Origin: Streptomyces marincola
GTDB lineage: Bacteria > Actinomycetota > Actinomycetes > Streptomycetales > Streptomycetaceae
DNA length: 64,000 nucleotides
Reading direction: 5' to 3'
NCBI RefSeq assembly: GCF_020410765.1
Contig: NZ_CP084541.1
Location: 3,600,501 to 3,664,500, forward strand
Shown: in pieces, positions 1 through 9,050 of the stretch
Numbering within the stretch: the first letter of the stretch is position 1
Layout: each line of letters begins with the position of its first letter
Made by a program: the position numbers and the translations under genes
Notes under the pieces: generated by a model
What the model was told of the DNA's origin: nothing
What the model saw: only the letters and a program-made list of their open reading frames with translations
Databases searched by the model: none

Positions 1-72
1 TCCGGGCGGGCTCGGAGGAGCCGAGCCCATGGGATGCCCCTCGGGGCGGCTCCGCCGGCGGCGCCGGTCGGG

Positions 73-684
73 TCAGGACGCGGGGGCGAGGCGGCCCGCG
101 GTCGTGGCGACGAGCCGGCCGAGGAATCGTGCCGCCTCCAGGTCGTCCTCGGTCGGCATGAGGCCGGAGGGCCCGCCGGCCTGCGCGACCGCTCCGTACG
201 GGCTCGACGCCTTGTACTGGACCTGGTCCGCGTAGCCGGGCGAGACCAGCAGCATGCCGAAGTGCATCATCGAGGTGAGCAGGTCCTGCACCGTCTGCTC
301 CATGCCGCCGTGCGGAGTGGAGGCCGCGGCGAAGGCCGCGCCGACCTTGCCCTGCAACGCACCCGACATCCACAGCGGTGCGGCGCCCTCAAGGAACTTG
401 CGCATGGCGGCCGACATGCCCCCGAAGCGGGTGCCGCTGCCCAGAATGATGGCGTCTGCCCAGGTCAGGTCCTCGTTGGTGGCCACGGGGTGGTGAACGA
501 CGCGCTCGCTGAACAGCTTGCCGATCCACTGGTCGGCGGCGATCTCCTCGTCGCCGCGGACGTCGGCGACGCGAACGAGCCGCACGTCGTTGTCCGACTC
601 CTTGGCGGCGCCCTCGGCCACCGCCGCGGCGAGAGTCGTGGTGGAACCGGCGAGGCTGTGCACAACTACGGCGATCTTGCTCAT
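73..684 (-). CDS. WrbA-like NAD(P)H:quinone oxidoreductase / flavodoxin-fold protein
   Basis: This 203-residue protein has the flavodoxin layout of the WrbA/NQO family, which reduces quinones with NAD(P)H through bound FMN in the cytosol. The FMN phosphate loop is visible near residues 9-19 (HSLAGSTTTLA), and the family signature SGTRFGG followed by MSAAMRKFLE lies near residues 80-97. The length matches WrbA. It lies 67 bp downstream of an MFS exporter on the same strand, so the two are probably co-transcribed and controlled by the divergent MarR gene. A quinone detoxification role fits that setting but is inferred. Confidence 0.85.
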   Translation of the reverse strand: MSKIAVVVHSLAGSTTTLAAAVAEGAAKESDNDVRLVRVADVRGDEEIAADQWIGKLFSERVVHHPVATNEDLTWADAIILGSGTRFGGMSAAMRKFLEGAAPLWMSGALQGKVGAAFAAASTPHGGMEQTVQDLLTSMMHFGMLLVSPGYADQVQYKASSPYGAVAQAGGPSGLMPTEDDLEAARFLGRLVATTAGRLAPAS

Positions 685-751
685 GAAGGCGACTCCGATT
701 CAGTTTCGTCTGGTGGGAGGAAGAGAAAGTGCGGGTGCCGCCGTCCGCGGG

Positions 752-2302
752 TCAGCGGTGCGGTTCCCCCGGGGCCCCGCCCGGGGCCGCGGGCGGGTTG
801 CCCGCGCCGACCGGCGTCTCCGCCTGGGCAGGAGCACCCGGCGGCGGCCCTGGCGGCCGGGTCGGCAGGGGGCCGGCGTCGCGTGTCATGGAGAGGAACG
901 CGCCGAGGGCGCAGGCCACCGCGAGCGGCGCCACGATGAAGGCCAGCACCATGCCCGCGCCCGAGTCGTCACTTCCGCCACGGGCGCCTGCCTGCCAGAT
1001 GATCGTGGCCAGGGCCGGCCCGAGCGCCAGGCCGAGCTGCCGTCCGGTGCCGGACAAAGCGGCTGACGTGCCGCGGAGTCGGGGTGGTGCGGACATCATC
1101 AACAGGGTCTGGTTCGGCCCCGCGAACAGGCCAAGACCAAGACCGCACAGCAGCAGAGCAGCCACGATCGCGGCGGTCGGCCAGTCCTCGATGGCCAGCA
1201 TCAGCAGGACCGCGCCGATGGTCATGGAGGTCAGACCGATGGCCGCGGTGGCCCGCGGCTTCCACTTGTCCACCAGCCAGCCCGAGACGGGCCCGATCGC
1301 GCCCATCGCCAGCGGCTGGAACAGCAGCAGCAGGCCGACCGTTGAGGTGGACCAGTCGCGGAACTCGCCCAGCGCGAACGGCGGCAGGTAGTACAGCGTG
1401 CCACTGGCGACCGTGGTCAGCGTCAGGGACAGCACGCAGGCCGCGACCATCGGCTGGCCCAGTGAGTCGCGGACCGCGGTGAAGCCGGCTGTGCGGCGCC
1501 ACGCGAAGAAGCTCAGCACAGCCGCAACGGCCAGGCCGGCGATCAGCGGATAGGCCGGGTCCGGGTCGGCGAACAAGGTCAGACATGCCAGCACACTCAG
1601 CGTGCCCGCGGCGGCCATCGCGCCCTCCGCGGCCAGTCCCAGTGTGGGGGCACGCATCGGCGCCAGCGGCGCGAGATGCCGCATGCCCACCGCTACGGCC
1701 GCCAGGCTGAACGGCACCACGACGAAGAACACGGACTGCCAACCCCATTGGTCCACCAGAGGACCGCCCAAAGCAGGGCCGCTCACCGCGCCGAGCGGTC
1801 CCAGAACGCCGATGATGCTCAGCGCTCGTCCGCGTTGTTCCGGTGGTACCGAACGGGCCGCGATGACCGGGGCCGCGGCGGCCACCAGGGCTCCGAAGGC
1901 GCCTTGCAGCAGGCGAGCGCCCATCAGCTGGGGCAGGTTGACCGCGAAACCGGCCAACGCGCTGGCCGCGGCGAAGCCGAGGGCGCCCACGGTGAAGCAC
2001 CCGCGGATGTCGGAGGTGTCCACGTAGCGACCGGCCGGCAGGCCGAGAGCCACCATGGCGCCCGCATAGGCGAGGATCAGCCACTCGCCTTCGTGCGGCG
2101 ACATGGACAGTTCGCGGTTCAGGTCCGGGAGAGCGATGGCTACGGCGGTCATGTCGAACGTCGTCATGAAGATCGCGAGGCCCGTGGCGACCACGGCGAA
2201 CCATCCGGAGCCCGCGATCAACGGATCTTTGCCGCCCGGCGGAGGCCCCGGAGGCCCCGGGGGGCCTGGAGGGTTGGGCTTGCGAGGCATCTCAGCACTC
2301 AT
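752..2302 (-). CDS. MFS drug-efflux transporter (DHA2-like)
   Basis: This 516-residue protein is a polytopic transporter of the major facilitator superfamily with about 14 predicted hydrophobic segments. MFS loop-2/3 features appear as GLPAGRYVDTSDIRG and the motif-C-like stretch GPLGAVSGPALGG. Both ends are Pro/Gly-rich tails that look cytosolic. I start at ATG 2302 because the upstream extension to 2695 has no transporter character and crosses the presumed promoter; ATG 2290 is an alternative. A palindrome sits just upstream of the start. It probably exports a toxic compound sensed by the nearby MarR regulator; the substrate is unknown. Confidence 0.85.
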   Translation of the reverse strand: MSAEMPRKPNPPGPPGPPGPPPGGKDPLIAGSGWFAVVATGLAIFMTTFDMTAVAIALPDLNRELSMSPHEGEWLILAYAGAMVALGLPAGRYVDTSDIRGCFTVGALGFAAASALAGFAVNLPQLMGARLLQGAFGALVAAAAPVIAARSVPPEQRGRALSIIGVLGPLGAVSGPALGGPLVDQWGWQSVFFVVVPFSLAAVAVGMRHLAPLAPMRAPTLGLAAEGAMAAAGTLSVLACLTLFADPDPAYPLIAGLAVAAVLSFFAWRRTAGFTAVRDSLGQPMVAACVLSLTLTTVASGTLYYLPPFALGEFRDWSTSTVGLLLLFQPLAMGAIGPVSGWLVDKWKPRATAAIGLTSMTIGAVLLMLAIEDWPTAAIVAALLLCGLGLGLFAGPNQTLLMMSAPPRLRGTSAALSGTGRQLGLALGPALATIIWQAGARGGSDDSGAGMVLAFIVAPLAVACALGAFLSMTRDAGPLPTRPPGPPPGAPAQAETPVGAGNPPAAPGGAPGEPHR

Positions 2303-2316
2303 GAGTCCGCAGCATA

Positions 2317-2328
2317 TTAGCCGGCTAA
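2317..2328. promoter_or_regulatory. Palindromic operator candidate for MarR regulator
   Basis: The perfect 12-bp palindrome TTAGCCGGCTAA lies 14 bp upstream of the MFS start in an AT-richer stretch. Position and symmetry suit a MarR-family dimer site; the binding protein is inferred to be the product of the gene at 2767. Confidence 0.5.
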
Positions 2329-2439
2329 CTTTTTCGCCAGGCCGACTGGGAAACCCGGTGTGTGCGCAGGTGGGCGGCGTGTGGCGGGCCGGAAGCCGTC
2401 GACGGACCTTCGTTCCGCCATGTCCTCGTCGTCTTCGGC

Positions 2440-2640
2440 TGGGCCCGTGAGAACGCCGGTCGGCTCCGCGCGAGGCGTGCCGGTGGCCGCCGACACGGGG
2501 TGCGCCGACGGCAAGGAAGCCCGCGAGATCGTCCGTGCCGATCCGGCCGTGCACGACGGCATTTCCGAGGCGGAGATCGTACCGTTCTTCGAGGCGTTCC
2601 CACGGCAAGACCCCGAAGAGAACGTCGCATCCCCTGCGGA
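2440..2640 (+). pseudogene. Possible YciI-like gene relic
   Basis: In the 464-bp gap between the divergent MFS and MarR genes, one forward frame encodes a segment around 2520-2600 reading AREIVRADPAVHDGISEAEI. This resembles the C-terminal part of YCII-domain proteins, where a stretch such as EIVAADPAV is typical. There is no start codon with a ribosome site and no N-terminal half. I regard it as a possible decayed gene; chance similarity is not excluded. Confidence 0.3.
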
Positions 2641-2766
2641 GACAACCGCAAAGGGGGGTGATTTCCCGAGTGCCGCGGCATGCCCGGTCGGCCACCCCTG
2701 CGGAGGTCCGGCCCGGGCACCGTACGATTCCGCTCTCGGCCTCAGCACTCGGGAGAAACAGCGCAC

Positions 2767-3246
2767 ATGCAGCCTACGCAGCCGGCGAGTACCTCACCCA
2801 TCAGCGGCTCCCTGGCAACAGCCCTCGTCCGGGTGGCCCGCGAACACCGCGTGCTGGTTTCCAGAGGGCTGGCCGATCTGGGCCTGCACCCGGGGCAGGA
2901 ACTCATGCTGGCTGAGCTGTGGAACCAGGACGGGCTTTCCCAGAGCGAACTGGCCACGCGGCTCGGCGTCGAACTGCCCACCGTGGTGAAGACGGTGCAG
3001 CGGCTCGAAGCGACCGGACTCATCACACGGGCCAAGGACCCGCACGACCGGCGCGTCACGCGCGTCACGCTCACCGACCGCGGCCAGGGACTCCGCGCCG
3101 CTGTGGAAGCCGTGTGGACGCGAGCGGAAGAAGCCATGGTGAGAGGTATTTCGACGCGCGACGCGGAACAAATGAGCAAGGTGCTGGAGCAGTTCCACCG
3201 CAACCTGTCGACGACTCGCCATACGCGCGACGAGAACATGGGGTGA
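2767..3246 (+). CDS. MarR-family transcriptional regulator
   Basis: This 159-residue winged helix-turn-helix protein carries a recognition region (LSQSELATRLGVELPTVVKT, residues 56-75) and the wing signature DPHDRRVTRVTLTDRG around residues 90-105, both typical of MarR. ATG 2767 follows a GGGAGAAA stretch. It is divergent from the MFS-WrbA pair and probably represses it, with ligand release. Such regulators respond to phenolics, quinones or drugs; the ligand here is not visible. Confidence 0.9.
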   Translation: MQPTQPASTSPISGSLATALVRVAREHRVLVSRGLADLGLHPGQELMLAELWNQDGLSQSELATRLGVELPTVVKTVQRLEATGLITRAKDPHDRRVTRVTLTDRGQGLRAAVEAVWTRAEEAMVRGISTRDAEQMSKVLEQFHRNLSTTRHTRDENMG

Positions 3247-3359
3247 TCGACCAGCCGCGGTCCATTGGCTGGGACGCGGCTGCGCGATCCGACGACCGGA
3301 CCACCCAGGCACACAACGTCCGCGGGAGACCGACGGTCCGCGGCCCGGCGACGTTGTGG

Positions 3360-3510
3360 TGCCCCGCCACCAGGCCATGGACGCGGAGATCGCCGACTCG
3401 ACGCCGAGATCGGCCCGCTGGTCAAGCAGGCCGCCCCCGCCCTGCTGGCCTCAGCGGCGACAAGCCCGAACGCATGTGCTCGGAGAGGACGTTCGCCCAC
3501 CTGGCCACCA
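3360..3510 (+). pseudogene. IS110-family transposase relic (C-terminal fragment)
   Basis: With frame changes, this stretch translates to DAEIADLDAEIGPLVKQAAP then ALLA, followed by SGDKPERMCSERTFAHLAT. Those phrases match the C-terminal domain of IS110/IS116/IS902 transposases, which read like LDAELARLVAAAAPALLA and GDNPERLRSEAAFAHLCG. The GVGP motif and the rest of the gene are gone. It fills the gap between the MarR gene and the second MFS gene and marks an old insertion and deletion. Confidence 0.6.
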
Positions 3511-3520
3511 ACCGAACGAA

Positions 3521-5062
3521 TCACCCCAACCGACCTCGTTCCTGCGGCTTGACGTCCATAGGGGCATCCCCGGTCCCGCGAGGGGCCGGCGGCCCGGACG
3601 GACGGGGGAGGGGAGGCAGCGGCGAAGGTCCGCCCCCGCTCCGGGCGCGTGCCAGCAGGAACGCGGGCAGCGCGGCCAGGATGAAGAGCACTCCCGCCAG
3701 GACCGCGTAGAGGTGCACGCCGGCCGCCGTGCTCACCGGGGCACCGTCGGCGTAGATCCCCGGAACTTGGGTCGCCTTGAGCACCTCGCCTCCGGCGAAG
3801 GTGAAGACGACCGAGCCGAGAGCGAGCACGACGGACACCAGACCCGCGGTCGCGCCCTGCCGTTCCGGTGCTTCGGCGCCGGTCGCCAGGATGTAGCCGC
3901 AGGCGCCGATCGCGCCGGCGGCCATGCCGCCCGTGGCGCCGCAGACGACCGCCAACGGCAGTGCCGATACGCCGGCCAGCATCGCGAAGGCCGACCCCGC
4001 GCCGACGGCGATGCCGCCCAGCAGAGGCGGCGCGGGACCGAACCGCCCCGCGAGCCATCCGGCGCACGTGCCGCCGACGACGATGCCGGCGTTGGGCACC
4101 GCGAGCAGCACCGCGACCGCCTCCCCGTCCCCCAGCCCGTAGCCGAGACCCAGGCCGGGCGGCACCTGGGCGACGATGCTTGTCAGTTGGAGCATGCTCC
4201 GGAACGAGCCCGCGGCCAGCACCAGGGCCAGCAGCGTCAGCAGGACCGGGCGGCTGAGCGCCCGGAGGTCGATGACGGGATCGTCGGTCCGCAGCGCGTG
4301 CGACGCCCAGCCGGCCAACGCGGCGACACCGGCCACCAGCAGCGCGATCATGCCCCGGGACAGCCACCCGAGGTCGCTCCCGAGACTGACGTAGGCGAGT
4401 AACGCGGCCAGGCCGCCACCGAGCAGGAGCGCCCCGCCCACGTCGATCCGCCCGGTGCCGCGGATCGGCGACTCCGGGATGAGGAAGCGAACGCAGAGCG
4501 CGGCAACCGCGGCGAGCAGCGCCGCCGTGAGGAACACACTCCGGTGGCCGAACACATCGATGACCGGCTGCATCACGAACGGCTCGATGATGCCGACAAC
4601 GGAGGCCCCGGACGTGACGAGCCCGATCAGGGCCATGGCCACCCGGGGGGCGCAGATCTGGCGGGCGAGGGTCACCGTGATGAAGACCGCCGCGAATGCC
4701 GCGCCTTGGAGAAAGCGCCCCAGCAGGAATATCCAGACGTTGGGGGCGGCGAAGCAGACCAGCGCTCCCGCACAGGCGAGAAACAGGGTGCCGACGAGTA
4801 CCCGGCGTTTGCCGAAAAGATCGGAACCCCGCGCGAGCAACGGCGACCAGATGGCCCCGGCCAGCATCGCGCTCGCGTTCAGCCATGCGGCCTGATCGGT
4901 GTCGAATTGCTCCAGCAACTGGGGCAGGACCATCATGGGCGAGCCCATGGCCATGTCGGCCAGGACGTTGGCGAGGGTGAGAACGGCCGCCCAGAGGACG
5001 AGCTGTTTGCCCCAGCGGTTTTCCTGGGCACCGGGAGCGGGCTTTTCCAGCGTGTATGTCAC
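3521..5062 (-). CDS. MFS drug-efflux transporter
   Basis: This 513-residue protein has about 14 hydrophobic segments of the MFS DHA2 type, with the loop signature ARGSDLFGKRRVLVG near residues 75-90. The C-terminal tail is Pro-rich and soluble. I use GTG 5062; the open frame continues upstream only as antisense to the monooxygenase gene. It lies 97 bp downstream of the FAD monooxygenase on the same strand, so modification and export of one compound is a plausible joint role. Confidence 0.85.
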   Translation of the reverse strand: MTYTLEKPAPGAQENRWGKQLVLWAAVLTLANVLADMAMGSPMMVLPQLLEQFDTDQAAWLNASAMLAGAIWSPLLARGSDLFGKRRVLVGTLFLACAGALVCFAAPNVWIFLLGRFLQGAAFAAVFITVTLARQICAPRVAMALIGLVTSGASVVGIIEPFVMQPVIDVFGHRSVFLTAALLAAVAALCVRFLIPESPIRGTGRIDVGGALLLGGGLAALLAYVSLGSDLGWLSRGMIALLVAGVAALAGWASHALRTDDPVIDLRALSRPVLLTLLALVLAAGSFRSMLQLTSIVAQVPPGLGLGYGLGDGEAVAVLLAVPNAGIVVGGTCAGWLAGRFGPAPPLLGGIAVGAGSAFAMLAGVSALPLAVVCGATGGMAAGAIGACGYILATGAEAPERQGATAGLVSVVLALGSVVFTFAGGEVLKATQVPGIYADGAPVSTAAGVHLYAVLAGVLFILAALPAFLLARARSGGGPSPLPPLPRPSGPPAPRGTGDAPMDVKPQERGRLG

Positions 5063-5159
5063 TGTGCGTTCTCTCCAGCGCGTTGGGAATGAGGGCCGGC
5101 GAACGGGAACGCCGCGTGCGGAGCACAGGGCCGTCGGGCATCGCCCGTGAGCCCCGGAT

Positions 5160-6275
5160 TCAACGCGCGCGCGTTTCGGCCGCCCGCAGCGCGTTGTCGC
5201 GCGCGGCGATGGCGTCCCAGGTGGCCGGCACGATGCGGTCGCGGCCGGCATGGGCACGGTTCTGGGCGGCAGTCGCGTAGGGCCGCTGCCTGGTCTCGTA
5301 CCGCGCGAACGCGGCGGTGTGGTCGTCGCCGCACCGTTCGAGCTCCTCGGCGAGGAAACGGGCGCCGGTGAGCGCGAGCGAGGTGCCGCGGCCGGACAGG
5401 TAGGCCGGGCTGTACCCGGCGTCGCCGACGAGGACGACCCGGCCGCGGTGCCAGGAGGGCAGGTGGATCTGGCTCGCGGGCGTGAGGAAGAACCCGGGGT
5501 CGGCGCGGGCCGCGTCGAGCAACTCGGGTATCCGCCATGACCGGTGGCCCGCGAAGGCGTCGACGAGGATTTTCTTCTGTGCGTCCAGGTCGTGGTGGTC
5601 GTACGCGATCGGTCCCGAGCGGAACTGGAAGACCGCGACGGCCCTGCCCGCGTACCGGAAGATGCCCGCCATCCGGCCGGGCACGTTGTAGATCGCGTTG
5701 GCGCCCGCGGACCGGGCCTCGCCGGGCAGGTCGGCGAGGGCGAAGTGAACGCCGAGGTGCCGCACCCAGTGCCTCTCGGGTCCGAACACCAGCCCGCGCA
5801 CCGCGGAGTGCAGGCCGTCGGCACCGACCACCAGGTCGTACCGTTCGGCGCGGCCAGAGGCGAAACGCACATCGACGCCGCCGGCGCCGTCGGTCAGTGC
5901 CTCGACCGAGTCGCCGAAGCGGATCGCCGCGGTGCGGGGGAGCGCGTCCGCGAGGATGCGCACGAGGTCGGCGCGCAGGAGTTCGATGTCGTCGTCGGAG
6001 TCGTTGACCTCGGCCAACGGGAGCCGGGCGACCGGCTCGCCCGCGCTGTCGACGAAGTGGGCCAGTTCGGACATGCGGATGCGTTTCCGCTGGATCCTCG
6101 CGAGCAGCCCCATCCTGTCCGCGGCTTCGACGGCGTCGCCGCGGATGTCGATGGGTGTGCCCGCGAGCCGGAGGTGGCGGGCGTACTCGACCACGGTGAC
6201 GTCGTGGCCGCGAGTGCCGAGTTCACGCGCGCAGGCGAGCCCGGCGATCCCTGCTCCGGAGACGAGGACGTTCAC
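5160..6275 (-). CDS. FAD-dependent monooxygenase (TetX/PHBH-like)
   Basis: This 371-residue flavoprotein has the N-terminal FAD-binding GXGXXG motif (GAGIAG, residues 7-12), the DG motif GADGLHSAVR near residue 150 and the C-terminal GDAGYSP motif near residue 285, followed by GRGTSLALTGA. These define group A aromatic hydroxylases including TetX-like antibiotic-inactivating enzymes. GTG 6275 gives the canonical MNVLVSGAG start. It leads a two-gene operon with the MFS transporter and is divergent from a TetR gene. The substrate is unknown. Confidence 0.88.
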   Translation of the reverse strand: MNVLVSGAGIAGLACARELGTRGHDVTVVEYARHLRLAGTPIDIRGDAVEAADRMGLLARIQRKRIRMSELAHFVDSAGEPVARLPLAEVNDSDDDIELLRADLVRILADALPRTAAIRFGDSVEALTDGAGGVDVRFASGRAERYDLVVGADGLHSAVRGLVFGPERHWVRHLGVHFALADLPGEARSAGANAIYNVPGRMAGIFRYAGRAVAVFQFRSGPIAYDHHDLDAQKKILVDAFAGHRSWRIPELLDAARADPGFFLTPASQIHLPSWHRGRVVLVGDAGYSPAYLSGRGTSLALTGARFLAEELERCGDDHTAAFARYETRQRPYATAAQNRAHAGRDRIVPATWDAIAARDNALRAAETRAR

Positions 6276-6352
6276 GTGTGCGCTCCCGATGTCGCTGAGG
6301 TGGATGGGCGAGCGGAACGGCGCCCGGGCAGGCCGGGGCGTGGCGCCCGGCC

Positions 6353-6381
6353 GCTTAAAGAAACAGTCTGTCGCTTTAAGC
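6353..6381. promoter_or_regulatory. Inverted-repeat operator between monooxygenase and TetR genes
   Basis: GCTTAAAG, 13 bp, then CTTTAAGC forms a perfect 8-bp inverted repeat in the divergent promoter region. It is the most AT-rich part of the gap and sits where a TetR dimer could control both genes. Confidence 0.6.
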
Positions 6382-6465
6382 GAGCCTACTGACCACCGGC
6401 TTGCACCGCAACGACGCAGTTGGCGACAATCGGCACCCGGCCGAGAACAGGAGGCGAGCGGGGCG

Positions 6466-7074
6466 ATGGCCAACGGGACTCCTGACCGGCCGCCCGCACG
6501 GCGCCCCGGTGGCCGCACCGCGCGGGTGAGGGCGCAGATCCTCGCCGCGACCGTCGAACTCGTGGCGCGCGACGGCATCGCGGGCTTCCGCTACGAGGAG
6601 GTCGCCGAGTTCGCCGGCGTGCACAAGACCAGCGTCTACCGCAACTGGCCGGACCGCGAGGAACTGGTGGTCGAGGCCCTGTTGCGCTACGCCGAGGACC
6701 TCGCCTCGATCGCCGACACCGGCGACATCCACCGCGACCTGGCGGACTTCCTGCTCGCGCTCGCCGGCGGTCTGGAAACGCCGTTCGGCCGGACGCTCGA
6801 ACAGGCCCTCCAGCCCGCCCGCCAGAGTCCCGCCGTCCAGGCGGCGCTGGGCAGGATCCTCGACCAGCGCGTGGCCGCCATGCGGCGGCGCGTGGACGCC
6901 GCGGTCCACCGGGGCGAACTGCCCCCGGTCGACAGCTCGTTCCTCGGTGAGATGATCTCGGGACCCGTGCACCTCATCGTCAACCGCGGCGTGCGCCCCT
7001 TCACCCGCGCCGACGCGGAGCGCATCGTCGGCGTGGTACTCGCCGGCATCCGCGCCACGACACCACCCGCCTGA
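6466..7074 (+). CDS. TetR-family transcriptional regulator
   Basis: This 202-residue protein has an N-terminal TetR DNA-binding domain with the helix-turn-helix FRYEEVAEFAGVHKTSVYRN around residues 45-64, and a C-terminal TetR_C-like ligand domain. It is divergent from the monooxygenase-MFS operon across a strong inverted repeat, so local autorepression and repression of that operon is the natural reading. ATG 6466 follows a GGAGGCGAG ribosome site. Confidence 0.9.
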   Translation: MANGTPDRPPARRPGGRTARVRAQILAATVELVARDGIAGFRYEEVAEFAGVHKTSVYRNWPDREELVVEALLRYAEDLASIADTGDIHRDLADFLLALAGGLETPFGRTLEQALQPARQSPAVQAALGRILDQRVAAMRRRVDAAVHRGELPPVDSSFLGEMISGPVHLIVNRGVRPFTRADAERIVGVVLAGIRATTPPA

Positions 7075-7247
7075 GACCCCTCACGCCCCGGCCGAGCCGG
7101 GCCAGGCTCCGGCAGTGCGGTCCGGGAGCCGGTCCGGCGGCACGTCGCCCGCCGAGGAAGCCCGTGGCGCCGCCGCCGCGAGAAGGTCGGGACCTACCGC
7201 CCGCGCGACTACCGACATGTGCCCCACCAGGCGCGTGGTACGGGCCG

Positions 7248-8654
7248 TCACTTCCGGGCTTCGTACCGGCGCAGTGAGCGGATCATGTTCCTGATCTTTT
7301 GCACCGCGTCCTCCGGAAGAGGGTCCGGGTTGAAGTGCATGACGTCATTCCTGATCTCGCGAATCTCGGCCAGGCGTCCAGTGAAGATCTTCCTGTCCAA
7401 TGGCAACCCGAGCTTTTGCCAACACGGAGGATGTTCCAAAATCCTCTGGTAATCCCCCATGGTCAATGCGTCGAACGAGGAGATTTTTCTTCTTCCCTGT
7501 GCGTCGCAAATCTCGACCACTTCGCCGATGTCGAAAGTCTGGGCGATGATTCGGCGCAGTCGTTGGTCGAGCTCTCCGACCAGAAGAAATGGGCTGGCCA
7601 TGGACCCGTAGGCTGCCGCGACGTCGCTGACGGTGACGATTCCGGCGATGTCCTGTGTCTGGTCGCGGACGAGTACAAAATCTCTGTCGGTGAGGACAGG
7701 GAGAATGTCCACCAAGTCGTGGTCATAGGGGACATCGCTTGCTCTGATGACGGCATCTGAGAAGCTGGCTTCGGGGTTGGCGTGACGTGCGTGAGCAATG
7801 GATTGCCAGGTGACCGCTCCTTTGAGACTGCGCCCGTTGATGACCGGAAGTTGCGAGTAGTCGTTTATGGTCATCAGCGTGATCGCCTGTTCGAACGTGG
7901 CGTTAGGGGAGACAGAAACGATGCCGGCGAGGGCGGAGGGGAGGTTCCCCACGGTGAGACCGACGGAAGTTTCTTCTTCGTCCTCTTCCTCGTCGTCTGC
8001 CGCGGCGTCATCGGAGTGCGTCATCTTTTCGTCTGCGGCTGAGTCTCCGCCTGAGATCTCCTCGCCTCCGCGAGCGGCGGTGATCAGGCGCACCACAGCG
8101 TCGAAATGCACCTTATCGAAATCGGGAGCCGTGGTGAGGCCGTGGTTGTCCAGATCCGCGTAGATCTGCTTGGTGACCACGTATCCCCGTCGTTGGGCAC
8201 CCCACCAGCCAGTGAGGTCACGTACTGTAAGAGCGGCGGGTTCGCCGCTGTCTGCCTTCCGGCGAGCTTCCTTCAAGCGTTCATGACGCTTGGTGGGCAA
8301 TGACAGGTCGACGTCAGTGGCTGCCGCACTCGTCGGCGCAGAAACAACCGCAGCGACCTCATCAAGAAACTCCTGCCTGACTTCATCCAGTGTCCGGCCG
8401 TCGTCGAGAGTCCAAGCGTGCCAACCATCGAACGACCCCCTGCCCACAGCAGCCGAAGCCGCACGTGAAGGAGACCGGTAAGCCCGCCCATCCTGAAGCT
8501 GAATTCGGCCGTCAGCCTTGACCTCCGCGAGATGGATTTCGCCTACCCTTGGTCGGCTGAAGGTCAGTAGCGCGCCCGGGTCCAGACGTCCAGACTCCAT
8601 GAGATCGCTCACGGTCACCCGTCGCCCTTCGACAAGGTAGGATTCCCGCCCCAT
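7248..8654 (-). CDS. RAMA-CBS-HEPN-like multidomain protein
   Basis: This 468-residue protein joins four regions. Residues 10-83 match the RAMA domain, a predicted modified-DNA reader of restriction systems (VSDLMESGRLDPG, VKADGRIQL, then SPSRAAS and FDGWHAW). Residues 86-195 are unassigned, followed by an acidic linker (residues 209-229). Residues 233-365 are a CBS pair, which usually binds nucleotides. The last 100 residues contain R435-NDVM-H440, the R-X4-H signature of HEPN RNases. No partner gene lies beside it; it sits between the TetR gene and AICE debris. Codon use is less GC-rich than in its neighbours. Defence is inferred. Confidence 0.7.
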   Translation of the reverse strand: MGRESYLVEGRRVTVSDLMESGRLDPGALLTFSRPRVGEIHLAEVKADGRIQLQDGRAYRSPSRAASAAVGRGSFDGWHAWTLDDGRTLDEVRQEFLDEVAAVVSAPTSAAATDVDLSLPTKRHERLKEARRKADSGEPAALTVRDLTGWWGAQRRGYVVTKQIYADLDNHGLTTAPDFDKVHFDAVVRLITAARGGEEISGGDSAADEKMTHSDDAAADDEEEDEEETSVGLTVGNLPSALAGIVSVSPNATFEQAITLMTINDYSQLPVINGRSLKGAVTWQSIAHARHANPEASFSDAVIRASDVPYDHDLVDILPVLTDRDFVLVRDQTQDIAGIVTVSDVAAAYGSMASPFLLVGELDQRLRRIIAQTFDIGEVVEICDAQGRRKISSFDALTMGDYQRILEHPPCWQKLGLPLDRKIFTGRLAEIREIRNDVMHFNPDPLPEDAVQKIRNMIRSLRRYEARK

Positions 8655-9050
8655 CCGCTCTCCCTGCTCTCATCAGTCGAAAACAATCCCGCATCCTCCA
8701 CCGCACTTGGATTGCGGGGCGTGCGTTCTCATCTTGCCGTACGAGCGGTCGGCAAGAGGCGGATTCGGTAGCACTCGCAGCGCCGTGCGTCGGCAACGCT
8801 TCTCCTAGGCATAGGTGATCACAGAACGGCCCCGACGGCACAGCAGCCCGCACCGGAATCCTGTACAGGACCGAATCTCGACCGATGGAGCGGGGAACGG
8901 AACCGGAGTGGCTCTCCGAGCCTGGCACCACTGGGCCGCCGGAGACCTTTCGGGTCGCCGACCTGACCCACGACGGGTACTCGCTGCCCACCGGGACTGA
9001 CCGCTCCGAGGGGCGCGCGCCGGTCGCGGCGTCCCTCTGCCGGACGTGCC
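8655..9050. other. Intergenic stretch, no gene seen
   Basis: This 396-bp stretch should hold the promoter of the RAMA-CBS protein. It leads into an integrase relic. I see no convincing ORF, RNA gene or repeat in it apart from short palindromes such as CCTGTACAGG. Confidence 0.5.

Noticed and set aside
2303..2695. N-terminal extension of the first MFS gene
   Set aside because: The extra 131 residues are Arg-rich with no membrane or known domain, and cross the promoter-like palindrome.
3521..5872. 783-residue version of the second MFS protein
   Set aside because: The upstream 270 residues are antisense to the FAD monooxygenase; the transporter begins at GTG 5062.
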